Shown here piece by piece: positions 5,096 through 10,540 of a stretch of 10,540 nt of DNA (position 1 is its first letter; the number at the start of each line of letters is the position of its first letter). Below the pieces are notes generated by a model that saw only the letters and a program-made list of their open reading frames with translations, did not search any database and was not told the origin of the DNA. Source of the stretch: Desulfonatronum sp. Its GTDB lineage: Bacteria; Desulfobacterota; Desulfovibrionia; Desulfovibrionales; Desulfonatronaceae. Location: NCBI GenBank assembly GCA_007127655.1, contig SKYX01000164.1, positions 1-10,540 on the forward strand, read 5' to 3'. A program made the translations under genes and the position numbers.

Positions 5096-6634
5096 ATGGC
5101 TGAGCAACGTGTTTTAGTGACCGGGGCTACCGGATACATTGGCGGGCGGCTGATCAAGAAGCTGCTGGAGCGGGGGCACGCGGTCACGGCCATGGCCCGC
5201 TCCCTGGGCAAGGTGGGGTGTCGGCCATGGGCTGGGCATCCGCTGGTGCAACTGGCCCAGGGAGACGTCATGGACCAGGCTTCTCTGGAGCGGGCCATGG
5301 AAGGTTGCACCGCGGCGTATTATCTGGTGCATTCAATGGCCCCAGGCTCCAAGGATTTCGCTTCGGCGGACAAAGTCGCCGCGGAGAACATGGCCCGAGC
5401 CGCCGAGAACCAGGGGCTTTCGCAGATCATCTACCTGGGAGGCCTGGGGGATGAGAGCGACGCGAATTTGAGCAAACACCTGCGCTCCCGATTGGAAGTG
5501 GCCAAAGTGTTGCGGGAGGGGCGTGTGCCTGTGACCTTCCTGCGGGCGGCCATGATTATCGGGTCGGGCAGTGCGTCGTTTGAAATCCTGCGCTATCTGA
5601 CCGAGCGTCTGCCGGTGATGATCACTCCGCGCTGGGTGCGCACCGAATGCCAGCCCATCGCCGTATCCAACGTGATCGAGTATCTTGCAGGCTGTCTGGA
5701 ACAACCGGAAACCTCTGGTCAGACATACGACATCGGCGGTCCTGACGTGCTCACCTATGAACAGATGTTTCAACTCTATGCCCAGATCGCCGGGTTGCGA
5801 CGCAGAGTCCTGATTCCGGTGCCACTGCTTACTCCACACCTTTCATCGCTCTGGATCAATTTTGTCACACCGATACCTACGGCTTTGGCCAAGCCTCTTG
5901 TTGTGGGGTTGCGCAACCGGGTTGTCTGCTCGGAGAATCGGATTCGGGAAATCATCCCCCAGCGGCTTTTGACCTGTCGGGAAGCTATTGTCACGGCGCT
6001 CCAGAAGGTCCAGCAACTGGACGTGGAAACCTGCTGGAGCGACGCCGGTTTTCAACCGCCTCCGGAATGGCTGGATTGCGGGGACGCCCCCTATGCCGGA
6101 GGCACGCTCCTGGGCTTGTCCTACCACATCAAGATCGAGGCGAAGCCGGAAGAGGTTTGGCCCGTGGTGGCCGCCCTGGGCGGGGAAACCGGCTGGTACT
6201 ATGGGGACTGGCTCTGGCGGTTGCGCGGGTTCATGGACCGGGTGGTCGGCGGAGTGGGGCTGCGGCGCGGACGCCGGCATCCAACGGAAATCCGCGTCGG
6301 CGACGCCCTGGACTTCTGGCGGGTGCTCCAACTGGAACCTGGGCGTCGGTTGCGCCTGCTGGCGGAAATGAAGACACCAGGGGAAGCCCTGCTGGATTTC
6401 GAACTGCGTCCCGTCGGACCGGACGGAGAGCATACGGAAATCATTGAACGTTCCCGATTTTTGCCAAAAGGGCTGTGGGGCCTGGCCTACTGGTACGCCA
6501 CCTATCCGTTCCACATCCTGATCTTCAAGGGCATGCTGGAAAAAATCGCCCATCAGACCGGCCGGGCCGCCGGGCCGGCCAAGCCGATGCCACCACAGGC
6601 CGCCACGAGTTGCGCTTTGCCCGGTGGACAATGA
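5096..6634 (+). CDS. SDR-family NAD(P)-binding protein fused to DUF2867 (YbjT-like)
   Basis: 512 residues; the start is fixed by AAGGAGA at 5084-5090. Residues 6-19 (VLVTGATGYIGGRL) are the Rossmann dinucleotide loop in the atypical-SDR form TGATGYIG. The canonical YxxxK catalytic pair is not obvious, as in NmrA-like and SDR5 proteins that bind the cofactor without a clear dehydrogenase site. The SDR part extends to about residue 300. From about 340 to 490 a second domain (LLGLSYHIKIEAKPEEVWP, WYYGDWLWRLRGFMDRVVGG, then WYATYPFHILIFKGML) matches the DUF2867 domain seen in E. coli YbjT and relatives. The C-terminal 25 residues are proline- and alanine-rich and likely disordered. Probably cytosolic or peripheral to the membrane; substrate unknown. 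The gene stands alone: divergent on the left, and followed by a REP-like hairpin. Confidence 0.85.
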   Translation: MAEQRVLVTGATGYIGGRLIKKLLERGHAVTAMARSLGKVGCRPWAGHPLVQLAQGDVMDQASLERAMEGCTAAYYLVHSMAPGSKDFASADKVAAENMARAAENQGLSQIIYLGGLGDESDANLSKHLRSRLEVAKVLREGRVPVTFLRAAMIIGSGSASFEILRYLTERLPVMITPRWVRTECQPIAVSNVIEYLAGCLEQPETSGQTYDIGGPDVLTYEQMFQLYAQIAGLRRRVLIPVPLLTPHLSSLWINFVTPIPTALAKPLVVGLRNRVVCSENRIREIIPQRLLTCREAIVTALQKVQQLDVETCWSDAGFQPPPEWLDCGDAPYAGGTLLGLSYHIKIEAKPEEVWPVVAALGGETGWYYGDWLWRLRGFMDRVVGGVGLRRGRRHPTEIRVGDALDFWRVLQLEPGRRLRLLAEMKTPGEALLDFELRPVGPDGEHTEIIERSRFLPKGLWGLAYWYATYPFHILIFKGMLEKIAHQTGRAAGPAKPMPPQAATSCALPGGQ

Positions 6635-6636
6635 CG

Positions 6637-6670
6637 TGCTGGATGCGGCTGTCGCCTTATCCGGCCTACA
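6637..6670 (+). repeat. REP-like palindromic element after the SDR gene
   Basis: Two bases after the SDR stop codon lies TGCTGGATGCGGC, then TGT, then CGCCTTATCCGGCCTACA. This closely resembles the enterobacterial REP (PU) consensus, in which a GCCGGATGCGGC arm is followed by CGCCTTATCCGGCCTAC. It folds as a hairpin: CTGGAT pairs with ATCCGG (one G-U), GC faces TT as the usual internal mismatch, and GGC pairs with GCC around a TGTC loop. In enterobacteria such elements sit just 3' of genes, protect mRNA ends and may bind gyrase or IHF; their spread is tied to RAYT transposases. I see no RAYT gene here. Role here inferred: mRNA 3'-end protection or attenuation between the SDR gene and the next operon. 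Confidence 0.6.
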
Positions 6671-6710
6671 AAGCTGAGTGGTGGAGGGCTTGTCCGGGCT
6701 GGTTTTCCAA

Positions 6711-6742
6711 CCGTGAACTGTGAACCCTGAACCGTGAACCCC
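6711..6742. repeat. Heptanucleotide tandem tract (four CCGTGAA-type units)
   Basis: Four consecutive 7-base units, CCGTGAA, CTGTGAA, CCCTGAA and CCGTGAA, followed by CCCC. On the opposite strand every unit starts GTT (GTTCACG and variants), the same GTTNNNN phase as the arms of the palindrome at 3569-3632. Only one arm is present here. It lies in the leader of the ATP-grasp operon, about 75 bases upstream of the start codon. Confidence 0.7.
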
Positions 6743-6815
6743 AAAACGATTGACCTCACCATGGAAAGGGCCTACCGAGAGCTCATTTTATCCGGATGCC
6801 GCGGAGGGCGAGATT

Positions 6816-8234
6816 ATGCTCATGGAGGACGATGTCTTTTTTTCGGACATCAAGCTGGACCCTGAGGTTTCGTATTTTCTGTACATCGGTGAAATCAAGA
6901 CGGACTGCCTGAACCAGTTTGTCAAGGAGACCCTGTCCAAGATCCACGGAAGGCCTTTTGATTTCATCTCCATCCTGTCGGACGTGCTGGATTCCTACCC
7001 GCACAAGAACACCCTGGTGATCAACCCCATGGCCCGTGAACTCTACCGGGCCAAAGGGCGCAAGGTCAGTTTTCGGATCGCCCCGAGGACCTTCGCTTCC
7101 ATGGTCTCGGCTTCCGCCGCGGTCAACGACTTGGTCCGGCAACTCCTGGACAAGCAGGGACAGGTGTTTATCCACGTTTTTGAATCCGTTCCGGAGTTGA
7201 CCCTGGCTTTGATTCCCGACGTGCGCATCCTCGGCCCTAGCGGGCACATCGCCAATATCTGGAATAACAAGCTGTACCAGTTACAGATGCTCAAGGGCAC
7301 GGCCCCGCTGATCGACTATCGGGTTTGCCCGGATGCGGAGTACATGCTGGAAACGGCACGGGAACTCTGGGGGGAATGGCCGGACGGGATTTTCGTCAGC
7401 CAGCCCTATTCCGCGGCCGGGGTGAACAGTTTCCTGGCCACGACTCAGGAGGAGATCGAGACCAAAGCCGCCCACCTCAAGGGGAAGTTCTTCATCAGCC
7501 GCTATATTCCCCACCTTGATGATCCCACGGTGCTTGGGGTCGTGGCCGGTCCCGCGGACGTGTTCATCGCGGCCATCGCGGACCAGGAAATTCAGGACGG
7601 GAACAAGTTTCGCGGATCGACCTTTCCGTCGGCACTGTCTTGCGCCTTGCAGCAGGAGCTTCGGGAGATCACCCGCAAGGTTGGGCAGGTCATGGGTCGG
7701 AGCGGGTATCGCGGGATTTTCGGCTGCGATTACGTTGTCGACGACCAGGGCCGAATTTATTTCGTGGAGGTCAATGCCCGGAAACAGGGCACCACCATGG
7801 AAATGTGCTGTACCCTGGAAAACGCCCTGCCCGTGGACACGCCCGGCTTGCTGGAACTGGAGTACCACGCCGTGATGCACAACCGTTTTCCGGAAAACAA
7901 GATGGAAATCGTCGACGCTCTGGGCGACATCTGTTGGCGGACTTACAACTACAAGCTGGACGCGGAAGCCGAGACCAATCAGTTCGTGCCCGTGGACGAG
8001 GATGAACGAACCTTGTTCCGGGAGGTCAAGGCCGGCAGGCAGGACCACGGCGTGATCGTGGTGGAGCATGTCGGCGGCAGGCTTGCCGTGCAACCCGGGA
8101 CGTTCCTGGGCCGCGTGGTGGCCGTTGGCCACAGCCGGGCGCAGTTGGAGGAGGATATCCGTCTGGGCATCCAGCAGCTCAAGGAATCCATTTTCGATAC
8201 GCTTCAGAACCAAACCACAACGAAGGATGATTGA
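6816..8234 (+). CDS. ATP-grasp domain protein, probable carboxylate-amine ligase (first gene of the operon)
   Basis: 472 residues from the ATG at 6816. GGAGGG at 6803-6808, 7 bases upstream, decides the start over an in-frame TTG at 6750. Residues 1-135 form an N-terminal domain I do not recognise. From about 139 the ATP-grasp fold begins with LGPSGHIANIWNNKLYQLQM; K152 is a candidate nucleotide-binding lysine. It closes with the Mg-ATP motif YFVEVNARKQGTTME (E318, N320, R322), D305 lying shortly before in GCDYVV. About 130 further residues follow, including GRLAVQPGTFLGRVVAVGHS. ATP-grasp enzymes activate a carboxylate as acyl phosphate and join it to an amine or thiol. The substrate is not predictable from motifs I can see. 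The gene ends 2 bases before the radical-SAM gene, so the two are almost certainly one transcript. A carboxylase role is possible but no biotin-attachment site is visible. Confidence 0.8.
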   Translation: MLMEDDVFFSDIKLDPEVSYFLYIGEIKTDCLNQFVKETLSKIHGRPFDFISILSDVLDSYPHKNTLVINPMARELYRAKGRKVSFRIAPRTFASMVSASAAVNDLVRQLLDKQGQVFIHVFESVPELTLALIPDVRILGPSGHIANIWNNKLYQLQMLKGTAPLIDYRVCPDAEYMLETARELWGEWPDGIFVSQPYSAAGVNSFLATTQEEIETKAAHLKGKFFISRYIPHLDDPTVLGVVAGPADVFIAAIADQEIQDGNKFRGSTFPSALSCALQQELREITRKVGQVMGRSGYRGIFGCDYVVDDQGRIYFVEVNARKQGTTMEMCCTLENALPVDTPGLLELEYHAVMHNRFPENKMEIVDALGDICWRTYNYKLDAEAETNQFVPVDEDERTLFREVKAGRQDHGVIVVEHVGGRLAVQPGTFLGRVVAVGHSRAQLEEDIRLGIQQLKESIFDTLQNQTTTKDD

Positions 8235-8236
8235 TC

Positions 8237-9823
8237 ATGAGCAGCACGACGCCGCATGTCTTGGATACGTTCACCGGGGATTTTTTTGAAGACTTATTTG
8301 TCGCCGAGGACGATTCGTCCGCATCGGAAGAACAGCGCGCCGCAGTGGCCGAGTTGAAGAACACGGCCTTGACCCAGGACCTCACTGGTCCCATTGTCGC
8401 ATTGTTCGCGGAATTGGCGCGGATTCATGGCGAGCAGGGCACGACACCGGAGCAACTTGGCCTGACCAGGGAGGAACTTGTCATTTTGGCGGACAAGCAT
8501 GCCAGGCTGGATGAGCACGGCGTGACCGTGGGCGGTCGGGTGGGCAAAGCCCAGCCTATTGTCCGGGAGGCCAAGGCCCGGATCGCCGATTACCTGGAGC
8601 GCAACGCGGTTGAGGCGCCCAGCGGCATCGAGGTTTGGGAGCGGATTCTGGAGAACCAGGCCCGAATCAAGGGCGTCCTGGGCATGACCGACGAGGACTG
8701 GCACTCCTACTCCGGGCAGTTGCGCCATGCCGTGGAGGACGTGGATGCGCTGGCCTCGGTTATCGATCTGCCAGCCAAGGCCGTGGAAGAGGTCCGGAGG
8801 GTCACCCAAACCTACCGGATGCGCCTGACCCCATACTATGCCAGTTTGATTCTGCCGGACCGGAGCAACGACCCCGTGTTGCTTCAAGCCGTGCCCACCG
8901 CGGAAATGGTCGACAACGCCGGGGTGGAGATTCCGCCGGTGGCCGCGGATCATTCCCCGGCCCGGTTGATCGACCAATTTTATCCCCGGGTGGTGACCAT
9001 CAAGGCCACCAATATGTGCGCCATGTACTGCACCCACTGTCTGCGCATCGCGCACATCGGCGCCAAGGATCGGATCTACAGCAAAGAAGCCTACGGCGAG
9101 GCTCTGGACTATATCCGGGCCAACCCGGAAATCCGGGACGTCCTGGTTACCGGCGGGGACGCTTTTGTGCTGCCCAACTCCATGCTGGAATGGCTGCTGG
9201 GTGAGCTGGACTCCATCGAGCATGTGCGGATGAAGCGCCTGGGCACCAGGATTCCGGTCACCACGCCGCAGCGGGTGGACGAAAAATTGCTGGACATCCT
9301 GGAGGCCAGCAACGCGCGCAAGCCGGTGCGCGTGGTTACCCAGATCAACACGGCCCAGGAGATCACTCCAGTCTCCAAGGCTGCGTTCAAGGCGATTTCC
9401 GGGCGGGTCATGGCGGTGATGAACCAGGCCGTGCTGCTCAAGGGCATCAACGACACGAAGATCAAGATGTGGAAGCTGTGCGAAACCATCCAGGAGGCCT
9501 ACGTTCGCCCCTACTACGTGTTCAATTGCAGCTACCGCAACCCACAGTTCACCCATTTGCGCGTTCCCGTGGCCACGGGCCAGGAGATCATCGAGAGCAT
9601 GTACGGCAACATCTCCGGCGACGCAATCCCCCGGTACATCGCCACAGCCGGGGGCAAGATCCCCCTGCACAAGACCAACCTTCTCGGCCGCAAGGACGGC
9701 AACCTGCGGATGCAAAAGCCCTGGAACGAGGAGCGGGTCATGTACCCGGATGCCGATTTTCAGGAATACAACCGGGAAGACTTCGGATTCGCCAGGTATC
9801 GGCCCGACTCCAAAGAAGAGTGA
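8237..9823 (+). CDS. KamA-family radical SAM / PLP aminomutase, not a canonical lysine 2,3-aminomutase
   Basis: 528 residues from the ATG at 8237, with AAGGA at 8223-8227. The radical SAM motif CAMYCTHC gives C261, C265 and C268, in the CxxxCxxC spacing and the TNMCAMYC context of KamA. The PLP lysine is K474 in ATAGGKIPL, equivalent to the PGGGGK motif of lysine 2,3-aminomutase. Family landmarks are intact (TPYYASLI before the cluster; YVRPYYVF near 425). The two aspartates that bind the lysine side chain in the clostridial enzyme (YQCD and VIDAPGGGGK contexts) are not conserved: the regions read FNCSYR (S432) and YIATAGGK (T470). Residues 1-149 are a mostly helical N-terminal extension absent from ordinary KamA. 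The reaction is probably a 2,3-amino shift producing a beta-amino acid; the substrate is unlikely to be lysine. Middle gene of a tight operon. Confidence 0.85.
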   Translation: MSSTTPHVLDTFTGDFFEDLFVAEDDSSASEEQRAAVAELKNTALTQDLTGPIVALFAELARIHGEQGTTPEQLGLTREELVILADKHARLDEHGVTVGGRVGKAQPIVREAKARIADYLERNAVEAPSGIEVWERILENQARIKGVLGMTDEDWHSYSGQLRHAVEDVDALASVIDLPAKAVEEVRRVTQTYRMRLTPYYASLILPDRSNDPVLLQAVPTAEMVDNAGVEIPPVAADHSPARLIDQFYPRVVTIKATNMCAMYCTHCLRIAHIGAKDRIYSKEAYGEALDYIRANPEIRDVLVTGGDAFVLPNSMLEWLLGELDSIEHVRMKRLGTRIPVTTPQRVDEKLLDILEASNARKPVRVVTQINTAQEITPVSKAAFKAISGRVMAVMNQAVLLKGINDTKIKMWKLCETIQEAYVRPYYVFNCSYRNPQFTHLRVPVATGQEIIESMYGNISGDAIPRYIATAGGKIPLHKTNLLGRKDGNLRMQKPWNEERVMYPDADFQEYNREDFGFARYRPDSKEE

Positions 9824-9827
9824 CCTC

Positions 9828-10540
9828 ATGCGCGATCAAATCATCGCCTACCTGGCGGAAAGGGAAGCCGAAGCCGTTGATCTGCTGCGGCGCTTGGTGG
9901 AGATCCAGAGCGGCAGCCGAAACAAGCCGGGCCTGGACCTTATGGCCGTGGTCATGGGCGAGGTCCTGGGACAGGTCTTGCCGGTCGTTCGAATCCTGCC
10001 CTTTGCCGACTACGGAAACATGGTCCAGGCCTCCTCCGGGCCGTGGACCACCGGCGAATCCGGCTTCGTCCTGGTGGGGCACATGGATACCGTGTTCCCC
10101 GCGGACACGTCGTTCACCGCTTTTCAGGAACACGGCGACATCTGTCGCGGGCCCGGAGTTTACGACATGAAGGGTGGTCTGGTGGTGGGCGTTTACGCGC
10201 TCAAGGCGCTCCGGGACCTTGGCGCTTTGGATGCCATGCCGGTGACGTTTTTGTGTAATTCCGACGAGGAAATCGGCTCCCCGGCTTCCCGGTCCTGGAT
10301 CGAGGAGCAAGCCGGGCAGTGTCTGGCCTGCTTGGTGTTTGAAGGCGGAGGGCTGAACCGGGAGGTGGTCACGGGTCGCAAGGGCAGGCTGGGGTTGCGG
10401 GTGACGGTCCGCGGAAGGGCCGGGCACGCGGCCAAAAGCGGCCCCAAAGCCAGCGCGATTCTGGAGCTGGCGCACAAGATCATGGCCCTGGAAGCCTTGA
10501 ACAACGACGCGGAAATCACCGTGAACGTCGGCCACGTGGA
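9828..10540 (+). CDS. M20-family zinc metallopeptidase, N-terminal part (runs off the right edge)
   Basis: The first 237 codons are present. The ATG at 9828 is 4 bases after the previous stop and GAAGAG at 9815-9820 can serve as ribosome-binding site. The metal-site motifs of M20 carboxypeptidase G2/ArgE/DapE relatives are clear: H85 and D87 in GHMDTVFP, D113 in YDMKGG (bridging), E147/E148 in SDEEIGS (general base and ligand), and E172 in VFEGGG. The lid dimerisation domain begins near residue 185 (GRKGRLGLRVTVRGRAGHAA). No signal peptide: the protein starts MRDQIIAYLAERE, so it is cytosolic. Members cleave dipeptides or N-acyl amino acids. In this operon it most likely hydrolyses or edits the product of the ATP-grasp ligase. 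The last metal ligand (a C-terminal His) lies beyond the window. Confidence 0.88.
   Translation, partial: MRDQIIAYLAEREAEAVDLLRRLVEIQSGSRNKPGLDLMAVVMGEVLGQVLPVVRILPFADYGNMVQASSGPWTTGESGFVLVGHMDTVFPADTSFTAFQEHGDICRGPGVYDMKGGLVVGVYALKALRDLGALDAMPVTFLCNSDEEIGSPASRSWIEEQAGQCLACLVFEGGGLNREVVTGRKGRLGLRVTVRGRAGHAAKSGPKASAILELAHKIMALEALNNDAEITVNVGHV

Noticed and set aside
6750..6815. TTG start adding 22 codons to the ATP-grasp protein
   Set aside because: No ribosome-binding site before it and it begins just after the heptad repeats; the ATG at 6816 has GGAGGG 7 bases upstream.
7281..8213. A 310-codon minus-strand frame opposite the ATP-grasp gene
   Set aside because: Shadow of the plus-strand gene; no recognisable domain or ribosome-binding site.
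8237..9823. Naming the gene kamA/ablA or epmB
   Set aside because: The lysine-binding aspartates are missing and the neighbours are not a GNAT acetyltransferase or EF-P genes.
8294..9829. A 511-codon open frame on the minus strand opposite the aminomutase gene
   Set aside because: Its translation is low-complexity H/G/V/L/D-rich with no family motif, while the plus strand encodes a protein with intact radical SAM and PLP motifs. It is an antisense shadow of GC-rich codon use.

Overview
This window reads as a chromosomal segment from a moderately GC-rich Gram-negative bacterium. The protein styles (a WbpL-like sugar-phosphate transferase, a YbjT-like SDR, and an ATP-grasp / KamA-like / M20 set) suggest a Desulfovibrionales-type sulfate reducer. 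That is an impression from recognised families, not a search result. I see no rRNA, tRNA, CRISPR array or complete insertion sequence.

Layout. 1-270 is the C-terminal end of a polyprenyl-phosphate sugar-1-phosphate transferase. 364-798 is a 4HBT-fold thioesterase. 817-4116 is an accessory patch between housekeeping genes. It holds an intact AAA ATPase of the DUF4143 class on the minus strand, a 5'-truncated and frameshifted Fic-protein remnant, an intact Phd/VapC toxin-antitoxin pair with a palindromic operator, and a second DUF4143 ATPase reduced to its two ends. A heptad-repeat palindrome lies just upstream of that last remnant. 4259-4939 (minus) is an orphan TolQ/ExbB-type proton-channel subunit. 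It is divergent from 5096-6634, an SDR fused to a DUF2867 domain. A REP-like hairpin and a second heptad tract follow that gene.

The most interesting part is 6816 to the right edge. Three same-strand genes are separated by only 2 and 4 bases: an ATP-grasp ligase-like protein, a KamA-type radical-SAM/PLP aminomutase, and an M20 metallopeptidase that runs off the window. The aminomutase keeps its [4Fe-4S]/SAM cysteines and PLP lysine. It lacks both aspartates that hold lysine in lysine 2,3-aminomutase, and it carries an N-terminal extension of about 150 residues. Together the genes suggest that a beta-amino acid is made, ligated into an amide or dipeptide, and later hydrolysed. Carnosine has the same logic: an ATP-grasp synthase joins beta-alanine to histidine and an M20 enzyme hydrolyses the product. 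The pathway and its substrate are inference.

No gene-free stretch exceeds 300 bases once the remnants are counted. The largest spacers are 3440-3666 (hairpin and heptad palindrome), 6635-6815 (REP-like element, heptads, and the leader of the ATP-grasp operon), 4940-5095 (divergent promoter region), 2035-2184 (inverted repeats) and 4117-4258 (possible coding debris).
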